A stretch of DNA of 64,000 bases from Metaphire vulgaris (GCA_018105865.1 CM030833.1:12904381-12968380); one strand, 5' to 3'; shown: positions 34,106 to 46,717, counted from the stretch's first letter. Notes: a model not told the origin generated them from the letters alone. Translations and numbers: made by a program.

Positions 34106-34745
34106 ATTAATCTCATTAATGCAAGCTATTGAGACTTTCATCCTCACACAATAAAGAAGCGCAGTTCTTGTGGTCAAATTTAAAGGCTTGGCTTTAATTA
34201 AATGAAGGTAAAACGTAAAAGACCTATTGTTTGTAGTTAGTTTAATTAAAGAATTCCACTTCTAAGACAATACGTGCACACCAAAAATTGGAATGGGCGA
34301 AGCAACACCAAAGTCTAACGATTACTATCAACATAGATAGTTTCCTCACTTCTTCTCAATCAAGTTCATGTAAAAAAACGGTATAGAAATATAATAATGT
34401 GCAAGACTAGATAATATTAAGGTACAATAAAACATTATTAAGTTCATAGCATACGCCTCTGCTGTGCTATTCCTGTGGGTTTCTGACCAAATTACGATGC
34501 CTGCAAAAGTCTGTGCCGAACATTATTACAAACGAGAAACAACGACTTTTAAAGTGCAAGTTGTTCAAACGGATACATTGTTCGATACGGAATACAGTGA
34601 TACCTACGTTTCAAAAGTTGACAACAATAGTTCATATGTTGAAAGTTGCGTTCAACTCTTTGCAGTTTGCTTTCGGTAAATACAATATCCAATGGGTGGT
34701 AGTCTAGCTGTCAATCGCTAGTAATGATTCATACAAATCCAACTC
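34106..34745. other. Unassigned sequence
   Basis: No supported feature. Confidence 0.35.
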
Positions 34746-34747
34746 GG

Positions 34748-35060
34748 ATCACAGTCAAGCCAGTAGAAGTCAATCATCAATCAATCAGTGAACTTCTATG
34801 GCGCCACTATCATAATGCCCAGGGCATCATCCGATGGCGCACCAAATTCAAATTGAATTAGATCAAGGTCAAGCCGGAAAGATCAGTCAAAAATGGCAGG
34901 GGAGCAATCTAAGGGGGGATAAGCCAAGTCAAGCAGATATGCTTTAAGACCGGATCTGAAAGATGATAAGTTGTGAGTTAAAAACGAAGTGGTATTGGTA
35001 ATGGATTCCAACGCTTCGTGCCACACAGTGAGAAACAACTAATGCCAAGCAGCCAAGAAG
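34748..35060 (-). mobile_element. LINE 3' tail, minus strand
   Basis: The complement ends in GGCGCCATAGAAGTTCACTG then TGATTGATTGATGATTGA, the usual LINE stem plus microsatellite tail. Confidence 0.5.
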
Positions 35061-35404
35061 TCGCACGTATAACTACTGCCCAAGCAATGACTCCTTAACA
35101 AATTGACCAATTAATTAATCATCAAATCGACAGTTTCTCGACAACCAGAGTCTAGTTAATTCCACATCAGAACCGTCACAGGAAGAAATACGAAAAGAGC
35201 AAAAGTAAAGCACAACACAGAATTACAGTATAGTACACTTCTAGAACTAGCTGACAGTAAGCTACAATATGCGCACATATTGCAAAATAAGTTTAAAATT
35301 ACGACAAAACCATTTTAGTTAGATAACACGGATATGTGTTATAAACAAAAATATACTCTAGTATGATAATTAAAATTAGCTGTACGCCACAACCTCCTCT
35401 TGGC

Positions 35405-36026
35405 TTAATTTGAGCTCAACAGGGAAGCCAGAAGAACCATAATCAAAGGTACAAGAACCGATTCTAGGTAGACTAGAGCACCACCGCCTGAGCATTCATC
35501 CTTCCACCATTTATCGGTTATCTTGTCGAATTCTCCAGAGTCTTTCAGTGCCTTGATGGCGCTGTTTAGTCGTTCCTTGATCGGGGAGTCCTTGGTCACG
35601 GCAAACGCATAGCTTCTCTCCGGAAGCGGAATCTCGAGAACCGTCAGGTCGCAAGGTTCACGTTTCGCCCAGTAGTAACCGGTCGCCGATTCAGTGATGA
35701 AAGGCGAATTTGCCGTCGCCCTTTCTGACCTTTCGTATTCCCTCGTCCGAGGTGGAGACCGTCTCCTGTTGCTTTTTGATCGCTACGATATACGGCGGCG
35801 ACGTGGCGTTCTGGATCAGCTGGAGGGTGGTTCCGTCCTTTACGGTCAGGTACTTGATGTCCGACTGCCCTGCGAGGTCTTCGGCAGACTTTACCTTTGG
35901 CTTCGATCCGTCCGTTGGGTTTTTTATCACGATCACGGATTTGATCTGCTTCCAAGGATCGGTGAAACTGACCACTTCTTTTCGAGCTTCTGAAACCGTT
36001 ATGGCGGCGGCGGCGATGTCCGCTGT
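35405..36026 (-). CDS. iGluR-like exon 2: rest of S1, S2 and hydrophobic tail
   Basis: Acceptor CTTCTGTAG at 36027; phase 0 entry after exon 1. The exon is 622 bases, one more than a multiple of three. The frame breaks where KGDGKFAF should run into ITESATGYYWAKR; removing one A of the AAA at 35700-35702 would restore it. Stop TAA at 35405-35407. Confidence 0.8.
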
Positions 36027-37476
36027 CTACAGAAGGCCAGAAACAATTATAGTACAAGATACTTCATACTTCAATAACAATAGAAAATGACAGAGGTAGC
36101 GCCCAAAAGTAAACATCTTGACATCATGAAGTCAACAAGGCGATTCAATCAGTCAATCTCAAATCAATTAATAATGACCAAACAAAACTCATTAATAACT
36201 CTAAGTATAAAATGGATATCTGACCAAACGAGAAGATAAACAAATTACTTAAACATATGCCAAACAAGGCACGATCTCTATCAAATAATGACCTCAAAAC
36301 TATTAAAATTGTTTGACAATAAATTTTGACTTAAGTTTAATTCACTGGGTATAAAAAAATTCAAGAAACGCTAAGATGGGCGAGATATTTTAGCGGAGCG
36401 TCGTTACATGTGAGTGGGTTTCGGTAGAAGTTCCTCTTGTGATCATTAACTGCGACATATTTCAACAAAATCAGTCACGAATTTGTTTATCTTCTCGTTT
36501 GGTCAGATATCCATTTTATCACTCAAAAAGTAAACTGCTGACGGCCAATGATTTGTTCTTCCTGGTTTGTTGACTCATTCATTCATTCATTCATCCAACC
36601 ATCAATTAATTGATTTGACTGATTAGTGAATTGACTGATTGAATAATCTATTAATTGAATTATTAGTTATAAGATTAACTTGTTGACTTCATGATGTCAA
36701 GATGTTTACTTTTTAACAATAACCTTACCTCTGTCATTTTCTATTGTTATTGACTTACAGTAGCCTACTTTACTTATAGATACCGATCTGCGGGAACTGT
36801 GTTCTCTTTTGGTATCTACACTGTACTGTACTTTCCAACGTTATAACGATTACAATGATCATAATGACATATCATTAGAATAATTCTCTGCTCTTTTTTC
36901 TATGCTCTAATGAATGTTTAATGTGGGCGGTGTGCGATTGATTTACTCACTGTAAGTTATGTATGTAACTGGTATGATGTTTTGTTGGGAGAAAATGTCC
37001 GACTGATTTATTCTTTGATTCATTATTTTTCATTCTCTCGTTTCTATATTGATTGAGTTCTTCATCAAACCGTTAATTCTTCCTACTGTCCATCCATTCC
37101 ATCATCTGCCTTTGCACACGTCCAGTCATTCGTTCGTTCCAGTCAGATTTTATCAAATATCTAAATCCATTCATTTATCTGCGGAATGCGTCGAATCTGA
37201 AACACTACCTCACTGTCGTGTTTAATAGAAATTTTTGAAATCGTTATAGGCCTATTGACAGTTGTAGTAGTCAATACGAACTTTGTTGATAAGTTCCCCG
37301 ATCATTCCCGTCCATTTGTCTCTGTCTTTCGCTCCGTATTTTCCATCCGCTACGACGGTTATGGTGTACGACTGATTTAGATTAGATCCGATCTTCTTCA
37401 GAAGATCAGGTATATATCCTTCATATTGAGCGTTGCTCGCTGGATTGTCAACCGTAGCCTTGGCGTAAGGAAAGTC
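35405..37476 (-). CDS. Pore-less ionotropic glutamate receptor-like protein
   Basis: Two exons encode an almost complete bilobed iGluR ligand-binding domain. Exon 37282-37476 (65 codons) carries QYEGYIPDLLKKIG and DGKYGAKDRDKWTGMIGELI. Exon 35405-36026 carries TADIAAAAITVSEARKEVV, SFTDPWKQ, SAEDLAGQSDIKYLTVKDGT, VSTSDEGIRKVRKG, CDLTVLEIPLPERSYAFAV and DKITDKWWKDEC. In iGluRs the M1-pore-M3 block separates FTDPW-type from SAEDL-type motifs. Here about 17 residues connect them inside one exon, so no channel can form. The protein ends CSGGGALVYLESVLVPLIMV and a few more residues: a GPI-attachment signal, or a remnant of M4. Single-base insertion near 35700-35702 breaks the frame. The signal-peptide exon was not found to the right. 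Probable role: extracellular amino-acid binding; partner unknown. Confidence 0.85.
36071..36753. repeat. Fold-back element with about 180-270 bp arms
   Basis: TCAATAACAATAGAAAATGA (from 36071) recurs inverted ending at 36753. AAACATCTTGACATCATGAA also recurs inverted (near 36688-36707), and AAAATGGATATCTGACCAAA recurs inverted near 36496-36518. The arms run about 36071-36246 and 36480-36753 around a spacer of about 233 bases. It lies inside the iGluR-like intron. Confidence 0.85.
36754..37281 (-). other. Remainder of iGluR-like intron
   Basis: No exon or repeat end recognised. Confidence 0.4.
37282..37476 (-). CDS. iGluR-like exon 1 of the S1 lobe
   Basis: Acceptor TTCTTTTCAAG, 195 coding bases, donor AAA|GTTCGT (weak but GT). 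The join gives GELINK plus TADIAAA, exactly the spacing of the iGluR S1 lobe. The residues before it, DFPYAKATVDN, correspond to the start of S1. Confidence 0.8.
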
Positions 37477-37627
37477 CTTGAAAAGAAACGCGGAACAAGA
37501 TTGCAGTTATCGTTAGGCGTTGCAATATTAAGGGGTCAGAGCATTGAAGGCTAGAACAGGAGCTTGCCTTTGCTTGTCTAGCGGCCATAGACGTAGTTGC
37601 ATTTGGTGTAATATTGGCTATATTGCT

Positions 37628-37944
37628 CAGTGGCGTAGCCAAGGGGGGCTGCCGACGAAAAAAGTTTTTGAATCTGTTTCCATAGTCCATACAATTTTTA
37701 TTTTCGGGGACGCGGTTTTGGGGTTCAAAACCCCCTGGCTGCCGACCCAAAATAATTTCGAAATGCTATAGAATGTAAAGATGTAAAAGATGTAAGGTGA
37801 CGACCTTTTTCCTGTCAGCTAATCTGCAAAGGAAAAATGTACAAGAGGAAAAATAAGTATGTCTTTTTTGCTTGTCAAGATTTTTCCAAGTTGGTTATGA
37901 TCAAAAACAAACCCCCCCTTCCGAAAATCCTGGCTATTCCACTG
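37628..37944. mobile_element. GGCGTAGCC hAT MITE with perfect 8-bp duplication
   Basis: Ends CAGTGGCGTAGCCAAGG and (complement) CAGTGGAATAGCCAGG. Identical octamers ATATTGCT flank it at 37620-37627 and 37945-37952. It carries TTTTTTGCTTGTCAAG at 37865 and a related word near 37805. Confidence 0.92.
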
Positions 37945-38044
37945 ATATTGCTATGAATGTGGAAGAAATTGAAAAGCTGGGTTTCTTTACGGAGTCTAAC
38001 ATGATACAGCTACTGATAGAAATTTCTTTCAAATATCAAAATGT

Positions 38045-38345
38045 CGACAAATAAGCTCATAAGTAAATAAGTAGGTAAAGCGAAATTTCTGTAGCGCTGC
38101 CCAAAAGCTTGGCGCAGTGCACCAGCTTATTCACGAGCGCTCAATTTGGGTGAAATCCATAGTCCGTAATCCGTAGTCCGTGGTGGTCAAGGTTGTAGAT
38201 CCTGGTGAATGGAATGGAATGGATGGATGGAATGGTGACTGATTTATTGACTGAAGAGAACCCGAGTTATTGATCTTTCGGATCTCTGACGAAAGATCAT
38301 TCCAGAAGACGATCGAGGCGCAGTGCATGAGATGACCGATCTGAG
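38045..38345 (-). mobile_element. LINE 3' end, minus strand
   Basis: The minus strand reads CASIVFWNDLSSEIRKINN, a LINE C-terminal WN.L block, then GCGCTACAGAAATTTCGC and a TTTACTTA-type tail. Confidence 0.6.
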
Positions 38346-39550
38346 AATTTTAGTGACAACAGCGTTGATAGGTGTTCATCGATGGGTGGTCTAGTGGAGT
38401 TTACGGACACTAATTTTAACAAATCAACTGACCAGAATTGTTGTAATTTTCCATGGAACGTCTCGCCTCTGTCGGCCAACGGCACCTGAAATTATGACAC
38501 ATGTTGGCTTTGTGAATGCAGACGATTCAAATAGTAATTGCTCTGAGGTTCAGGAGCTGAATCCAGGAATTCAGATGGGAGGCACTTCGTGTCCCACTCC
38601 CCACTCTCCTTGCCTCACCTCTTTCACATGGATTAATAGCCTACATAGGCGTATTGTTACATTAATTATTTAAGGGGAAAATAAATGACATTCGCTTATC
38701 TATTTGTGCCATTAAAGCGTTTTGGCTTTTTGCCATGATAAGAAATTAGCGAACAATATTTTGGGGTGGATTTTGAGGGGCACGAACCTCCTGTAGATCC
38801 GACCCGCTGCGGTTCATTACGTTGGTAGAACGCAACGCAGTACACGTTTCTTCTACGAACACTCTCCCTAGTTTAACGACGAACGAAGAGTAACTAGAGA
38901 GGAGGGCTGGAGTTTTTCTGACGTCACCGCGATATCAAATAATGGCAGAACTTAATTAATTGGAGCATTTCCTTTCACAAACAATTCCGCCAAACAAACT
39001 GAGCGGTCTTCTCATCCAATTTGCCGTGGCTGCGTCCATTCCAGACGGCCTTGCGCACGCCTATTGGTTTCCGCGCAACGTATAATGCCAGCTAATCCCG
39101 GAAGAATGTAATGAATGCCTCGTTCCCCCAATTCGGTCCAGCCTGGAATTCGAGGCGGCCGCCGCCGAAAGAGGTCGTCTGTAATTGGACATCTGCGGTG
39201 TAATCGCAGGCGGTCGTTTCATTGTGAGGCTTCCCGTAGTTAAACAGCCAGCGCCGTCAGATGATGGTCAAGCATTGGCCAACGAGTTCTATTTTCAGCA
39301 CCCTGAGAGTAAGCCTAAATTACCGACATACAGCATTAGACATATAGGTATGCACAAAATTGGCGCATACCATAGGGATTTTTTCTCGAATATTTAAGAC
39401 GCTGGTGTCAAAATGATACATTCCTAAAGAAATGCAAATGATCGAGAGATGGGAAAGAGTGGGATTCGAAAGAGAGGCAGAAGGGCGAAGATAGCTGCGT
39501 AATACGAATTATTGTAGACTATAGTTGGTCAGTTGAAACATCCTTAAGGC
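38346..39550. other. Unassigned sequence
   Basis: No supported gene or repeat boundary. Confidence 0.35.
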
Positions 39551-39551
39551 T

Positions 39552-39685
39552 ATAACAGATATATAGCTGGAACCGCATTTACTGTCTACGGTTTAAACAT
39601 ACACTGTATGTACCAATAATAACAGATATATAGCTGGAACCGCATTTACTGTCTACGGTTTAAACATACACTGTATGTACCAATA
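39552..39685. repeat. Tandem duplication of 67 bp
   Basis: Two essentially identical 67-bp copies starting ATAACAGATATATAGCTGG at 39552 and 39619. Confidence 0.95.
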
Positions 39686-40030
39686 ACGCAATGCACGATG
39701 CATGTAAAACTCAGCAGCTGTACTTAAGTAATGAAACTCAGTAAAAACGCATCGTGTATCAAATCAAATCAGTTTATTAGTATCAGATCACAAGTCAAAG
39801 AAAAAAATCATAGTTACAAAACACAAAATTACAGAAACGTGTCTTATTGAGTCTATAGCTAGAGATTGACATTAACCTAAGGTGCTATAAGGAAAGGCAG
39901 AAGAGAAGCTCTTTCTGTGTAATAAATCTTCCTTGTAATTGTACAACGGATATATTTTAAACACGGTCACTTATAGCTACTAGGGTACTAACTTTACTGG
40001 CTGCAAAATGAACGAGGGTTGGAATGCCTT

Positions 40031-40095
40031 GCTAAGCCATGACCTTCACCTGGCTAAGCCATGACCTTCACCTGGCTAAGCCATGACCTTCACCG
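40031..40095. repeat. Three tandem 22-bp units
   Basis: GCTAAGCCATGACCTTCACC plus TG, starting at 40031, 40053 and 40075. Confidence 0.95.
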
Positions 40096-42085
40096 GGATA
40101 TCTGCCGCGCTTGGCAATCTCCAGTCCAGGAGATAAACTAATCTCATGGGCCTTGGACTTTCTGTTCTCTTTCAACCGGTCACCGTTAAAGAGTAATTTT
40201 CGCCGATTTGTTGACAGGAAATGGTAAAAAACACTAACAGCGACGCGCTGCTATATGCTGGTTACAACGGCGGCGGCGGCGGCGGGGGGGGGGAGTCCTT
40301 CCTCCCTCGGGATTCGGAACGCTGGAATTTTGCGCTTCATTATTTAAAGCAATATCTAGCGCGGTGAATTTTAGAGACGTAGCGATGCTTCTGATGAAAA
40401 CAGAGGTTGCTGCTGTCAACCCCGCCCCTCCTCCTCCTCCTCCTTCTTCTTCTTGCTCCGTGATATGACGCACTTCGTCGTTCTGTACATGATGCATGGA
40501 TACGCTGCGAGTGACAATCGAATATGAACAGGAGACTCTGCCAGAATACAGAGAAACTGCCGCTGGCCGTTCGTGAATTATTAAAGCGATTCGATGCAAA
40601 TTGTCTACGTCGTCGTCGGCGGCGCTCGCTCGCTCGCTCGGGAGTTTCTGATTAGTTACCGCGCTACGTGTCGACGTGTATGTATACGCTGTTTTGACGT
40701 CTCTACGGGTCCGACCGAGTGAATGCGCGGCATTACAAGCGAAGAGCTGAGACACGCCATTACCGACTGCAGACATATCTACAGCTATTTCAAGAAAGAA
40801 ATTACTAAGGGAGTATTTTTGAAAGCGATATATAAATCCACTCGATGTTGCCTACTTACTTATCTAAATGCGAACACGGGACCGGTAGAATTCCTAATTG
40901 TCTGGGTATCCTCGAAAGTCATTATCAGAGTATTCAAGAGATCCCCGGGCGAATGGATCTCGAGGGGCGTCTGTCATAATTTCGGTGACTGCATTGAGAA
41001 CAGCCAAATCAGAAATCAGACATTGCAGCGATCGCCGGGCGGAAAAAACAAGAAGAGAAAACAAATTTTGAGATGTCTTTGAGACAGTTTTATGGCAATT
41101 CGAGAGGTACAATTGAGAGAAATACCTGGGTTTAATTTGTAGAAATTAATAGATTGAACTTACAAGACCATCGACATTAATGTATCTCAATTATTTCAAA
41201 ATTGCTTTCATTCTGTGAACCCTAATTATTCGCAAATAAATACTTTGCTGGAAATGGTTCAAAATTCGCTTGGATTATCTAATGGGCATTATTGCCTATC
41301 GTAGAATACACTGAATAAGGCAGTTGCCTCGACTGTAAAAGCGTTGCTTATTTTAAATAGTTGTTAAAAAATATACGTAAATTCGTAAAATTTTATGTTG
41401 CAAGTAGCACGAAAAGCAACCGAATTGTACTAATGCAGGTTCGATAGTATACCAAGAAATCTCCGACCTTCGCAAGTAAATGGAAAAAAAGAAGACTATA
41501 GACTATAGAGTGCCCTACCGGTATAAGTAACGCTGCCATAATTTCCTTTGCTTGAGGCAAAGAGCACTTCGGTCGACGGTAAATTATTATACGCCAGCAC
41601 TTTTACGCTATTTGGCAGCACTTAAGTTTCGAAGCTCTTCAGAATTCTCAGACGACTGAGAGCAGTAATCGTATACTGCGTCTTAAATAATGGCTGCAAA
41701 ATATTATTATTCCCCCAAATTCTGACCACCGCAACCATAATGCAAAACGGACCTCGATAAATATAAAATAATTAGCCTACATCTGGCGTATATGATCTCT
41801 ATATATAAAAACGTTCACTTCTGTGCTGCGTGTGTATAGGCCTATACGTTTATGTACTGTATGTGTGTGTGTTCGTATAGATAACGCTCATTGTACGGAA
41901 GGTTGTTTTCCTTCCCGATTGTCTCTGACGTGGTGCGTTGGAAACGCGGACTGCATGTCAGGCAACGGAACCATCGATTCCTTTTCCAGGCAGCGTGCGT
42001 TTATCTCCCTGGCGACAGGCAACACCGGATCGGCCTTCTCTCCGCCCCTCCGTCATCCCGTTCTTCCCTTCTTCCACCCTTCCAC
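40096..42085. other. Unassigned, some GC-rich stretches
   Basis: Includes (CGG)n and G-run near 40268-40291 and a GCTCGCTCGCTC run near 40624. Open frames lack motifs and splice support. Confidence 0.35.
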
Positions 42086-42175
42086 CTGCCCGTCCTTTCT
42101 TCCGTCCTTTCTTCCGTCCTTTCTTCCGTTCTTCCGTCCGTCCTTCCGTTCGTTCCGTCCGTCCGTCTGGCATGA
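42086..42175. repeat. TTCCGTCC-type pyrimidine repeat
   Basis: CTTTCTTCCGTCC units grading into TTCCGTCCG. Confidence 0.85.
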
Positions 42176-42940
42176 CGCGTGACAGAGGGACATTAGTGCC
42201 AGCGGTCTCGGCCTCGTTTCGGGCGACGTCTTATCTCTTCCTTTTCAACTGCTCCATCTGGATCTGGGATTACGTGGCTAGTTCTGGAGAAATTGCCGCA
42301 CGAACGACGGCCATTCGCTGTAATTAAAGGCCTCATTCATTATTATTATACGAGTTCAAAGGAGATCTCCTTGTTCTCCATAACTCTTCTAATCTAATAT
42401 CTATAGCATAGAGAGAACGCATAATTATGGAAGCGTGCATAAAGAAAAAGCGTATAGATGTATACCGGTGAACAAAACAATTGCAAGCGTTAGAAATGGA
42501 AAAAATAAGAGAATAAATGTACAGCCGCTATCTATACAAGTAAATTGACAAGCATACTGGCGGTAAAGAGACGCCGATTTTAAAACTCCTGTCCTCGGAT
42601 GCTTCAGTGGACGAACAACTCGAGTCAACTGCGAATTTAGAAACTCATTTGAATGTCTGTTAACGATTTTGCCAGCGTTTTAAAAAAATTAATAACAGAA
42701 ACGTCTTCGTTTTCCTGCATCTCAGTTGCATAATTTGATCGATTGTGAAATGAGAAGGACTTTGAGTTGAAGGAGTCAGTGCAAGAAGAAAAAAGAAAAA
42801 TGGAGAGAAGATTGCAGGACACGAGAATTCACGGAAACAGTAATTAATAAGTAATAGGAGAAAGCAAATGATCCCTAGAATATTAGATAGCAAGAGAAGA
42901 CTAATAATGCAGCATTCAAAAGAAATTATATGCAATATCC

Positions 42941-42984
42941 GTGTATGTATGTATGTATGACTTGTATGTATGTATGTATGTATG

Positions 42985-43015
<31 letters not shown>

Positions 43016-43045
43016 TATGTATGTATGTATGTATGTATGCATACA
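42941..43045. repeat. (TATG)n microsatellite
   Basis: ATGT tetranucleotide run with short breaks. Confidence 0.95.
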
Positions 43046-43066
43046 TGTGTATATTTTTGTATGTAC

Positions 43067-43655
43067 ACTGTGAGCCAAAAAAAACATGTCACTGTATATT
43101 TGTTCATAGCTTTGGCAAATGTGAACCGATTTTCAAAATGTTTTCATTATTTGACTCAGAAATAAACGGGGGACATAATTTAAGTCTTTTAAATATATGC
43201 ACCAGAACTCTAATATTACTCAAAACTTCTGCGACTTTGGCTCAGCCCTGGTGGATCTCATGACTATCCTCTCGTCATCTAGCCGGACTAAATGGGATGT
43301 GCGTGTCTGTCTTGGTGTCCATAGACAAATCCACAAGAGAATCAGTTGTTTTGGGTCCCTCTATTCAGACCAAGACCATATAGTCGCGTGATTCCAATTG
43401 AAGCGTTAGGAAAATTTTATGTAGTCCAGTTGGGAGGATTCCGAACATTCATATAGTCTGTAAATTTGCTCCAAATTATTTCAAGATTTGAACCTATATA
43501 GTGTTACCCTAAATTTAGGGCCACTGAGACCCCGCTATGGGATGGGGGTGATTGCAGCTTTACAGTGACTTATTGATGAATAACCAAAAACTGCACATAT
43601 GCATACATACAGTGTGAGCCAATAAAAACATGTCACTCTGTATTTGTTCATATAT
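43067..43655. repeat. Direct repeat pair about 540 bp apart
   Basis: ACTGTGAGCCAAAAAAAACA with ATGTCACTGTAT (43067-43105) recurs as AGTGTGAGCCAATAAAAACA with ATGTCACTCTGTAT (43610-43650), same orientation. The interior encodes nothing recognisable. Confidence 0.7.
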
Positions 43656-44144
43656 ACTGAAAATGCGCGCTAACCCTCCCGAAAATTCGCTAAAAATCCA
43701 ATATTGTCCTAATTTTTTTGGCTGGGCGGCTTCACCTCAGACCCCGCTGGGGAGCTCACGACGCTCGCCCAGGCCTCCTAGTCAGAACCGGAAATGTCAC
43801 TCTGCAGAAGATTTGGTGTCCCCCTCCGCTATTCCGGGACCCTGGCTATTCCAGTGATAATTATATAGCGCCTTTCAGAACGAACGCCAAAATGCTGGAG
43901 TCGAATGTAAGGCGACGAACTGTTTCAGTCAACTCGAGCGTCTCAGCGTCCCAATAATCCGCAAAATCCATCGATTCTATAGGCTACGCGGAAACTCTAA
44001 TGGTCGGTCATTGTTCCCAAGTCGCCCGTTTGGTCCCACTTCCACCCGCCCGACTGCCTCAATAATGCATGGCCAATTCTCACTCTGACCTCGGGACCAC
44101 CGTCGCCGCAAAGCCACGATCCTTTGACGGGAGGGGTAGTTCTG

Positions 44145-44262
44145 CCTGCCTGCCTGCCTGCCTGCCTGTCCGGCCGCCGTCGATCCACGCCGACGCCGGG
44201 AATACTAAGCAACGCCCTCGGTCGCAGCATCAGCATCAGCATCAGCAGCAGCAGCAGCAGCG
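44145..44262. repeat. TGCC and CAG microsatellites
   Basis: (TGCC)n at 44145-44168 and CAT/CAG triplets at 44226-44262. Confidence 0.9.
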
Positions 44263-45361
44263 GAAGACCATTAGCGTCTGCTGCTCCGATGCCGGCGTCG
44301 ATGTGTCAGTGTTGCCGTGAATTTATATAGCGCCTTTAACGCGATTTCTTCTTTTCCCTGTTGTGTGTCCGTGAATAAATTTTAACGCTCAAGAAAAGAC
44401 GGAGGAAAAGAAGAAGGGAGCATCGCTGGCAGTGCAGCAGTAGCAGCAGCAGCAGAAATCAAGGCAATGTGCAGAACTGCTGCGATCAGCTAAGGACGTC
44501 AAATTTCTATTGTGTGTAATGTAATAGCGGTGGCATAGAAGCTTTTCAATTTAGAGTAATGACTGCAGCCAGATTTGTTTCCATAGAACGCAATTCGTGT
44601 AATTTTACTAGGAAGCAATTGATGTTATCGGTTGCAATGATTTTAAAAAATCACATTAATACCAATTTGAAAATCCTTTTCCTGTCGTAAAAAAGGTAAG
44701 TTTGAATGAGACACAAAAAGACGAAGATTATTCTGAACGCCAGTTATCTTCAGATGCTCAGATCGGCGTCACTCCTGAAGAACTGCCCGATGTCTCTGAA
44801 CAGCTGCAACCCCACCCTGCTACCAAAAGCCGCAGGACGAGGAGCAGTCCACTAAACAGAGGGTTGACATGTCCATTCTTTATGACCCGAAATATTTCAT
44901 TTGATGAGTCTAATGCAAAACAGGAAAAAGAGGAAAATTTGCCGGTTAGCTGTCAGTTGTAAGATTCCTAGAGTTTCTTAATATGCCGATAGTTTGCAAT
45001 CGCTCTGCTTCTTCGTCTTTCTTGCGTCGAAATAAAAGTCACTAATACAGTGTACTCCGGTTTGGGTTGCATATCGTGGCTATGACACAGCGCTCCAAGT
45101 GACGGGCGTTGTAACTGAGGCGTGCCATTTCGCTCTCTCCGGCGTAACAGAGTCCAGGTGGTGCCGGAGAGTCGAGATTTGTTCGATCGACGATTATTTG
45201 TCTTGGGGATGTGAAATATGGCCGGTCGGAGACGAAGGTGGACACGAGGGATGAGCGAACGGAAAGCCGAAGATGGAAGAATCCGAAGGGAAGGGAAGGG
45301 AAGGCGAGAAGGGAAATGCTGGACTCTGCACGATATGAACCCCGGCGAATGGAAAACCTGG

Positions 45362-45398
<37 letters not shown>

Positions 45399-46715
45399 TT
45401 AGGTGAGAGAGAGATAGAGAAAGTAAAATGAATGACGCTAAATGAAAAGTTGAATTGAATGACACTGGAGATTCAGATCATTCAGACTGAGATAGAAATA
45501 TTCAAATGGAAAATAGGAATTAAAGCTACGAGAAAGAATGACTGAGAGGGAAAGATTGATGCCTGAAGAAAATTCAAGAGTACTAGATAATAATTGCCAA
45601 CGATAGCTGCTAATTGGAAAATGCGACGACGCAATGAAGTGAATATAGAAACCAAAGCTAAGAATAAATCAGTGACAGAAAAATTTAACTTGGCGATTAC
45701 GTTAACTGATGAAGAAATTTCTGTGTAATAATGCTGTTCAGATGCGATTCAATATTCTATTCTATAATCTTCGCTGGAGCAAAAGGAATACAAGAGCTAG
45801 GCCTATATGTAGCGTATGAGACGAAATGTATAGCCTATAACCTTATAGTCATAATTGACTAAGATTTCATAGGCGAAAAATATTTGAGTTCAGGAAAGGT
45901 TCTAGAAGTTATCAATTTCTATGTGTGACATTGATTACTAAAAATCAGTTGAAGAGAAATCTAGATAACAATCGCCACATTTATATAAAAAGCGATGAGT
46001 GACAGATCGTAAACGACAAAATTCAAAATGGAAATATCACCACACCTAAAAGATCCAGCAGCAAAGACGACGTCATGTCCATCGCTATTCTTGTGCGGAA
46101 TCATAGAAGGAAAGACCAGCACAGGACTTACATGTAGGACAGTAGGGTGCTAGACAACAAGAACATCGAGGCACTGGACGTCGTGCGTTTGATGAATCAT
46201 TTCTGTGTTTGTTATATTGACGTCTTCACAACCAAACAAGAAACATTTCTTTAAATTCTTAAATTTAAAAGAAATCCCATCTGTATATGTTCCTATACGG
46301 TCATGAAAAATATACTAATCGTTAAAATTGTCATTTAATATCTATTTTGTCAGCCGATTGGCAACCGTCTTCAGTAGGAGATGTCTTGCCAAATTCGACT
46401 GCACGGTACTGTACTTTCTGTCCTTTTCGATCAGCTCTCGTGTTCTTTGTATGTCCAGATTGTCTTCCTCCTTCTCCTTTCTACGTTGCTCAGCTGTCTT
46501 CCTAAATTCGTCGCCCTGCAATTCTTGACGCATAGGGTCGATTATTTATTCTGTGAACGTCGCAGTTTTTCAAAGCGAACCGATTCTTGTGTTTTAGTTT
46601 TTGAAAAAATCTCAAAGCTACGAGGCATCTTTCAGTCTTACGTATAGTAAAACATGTAGTAAAAACTACAGGCATGTCTAAACGTTGTAAGCTTTGCTGT
46701 AACTGCGCCTCTGAA
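44263..46715. other. Unassigned with a GA run
   Basis: A (GA)n run at 45366-45415. The open frame at 44702-44962 (86 codons) has no recognisable motif; its status is open. Confidence 0.35.
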
Positions 46716-46717
46716 AA

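Noticed and set aside
44702..44962. 86-codon frame that looks polar and protein-like
   Set aside because: No family motif, no supporting splice pattern and no composition shift were found, so it is left open rather than annotated.
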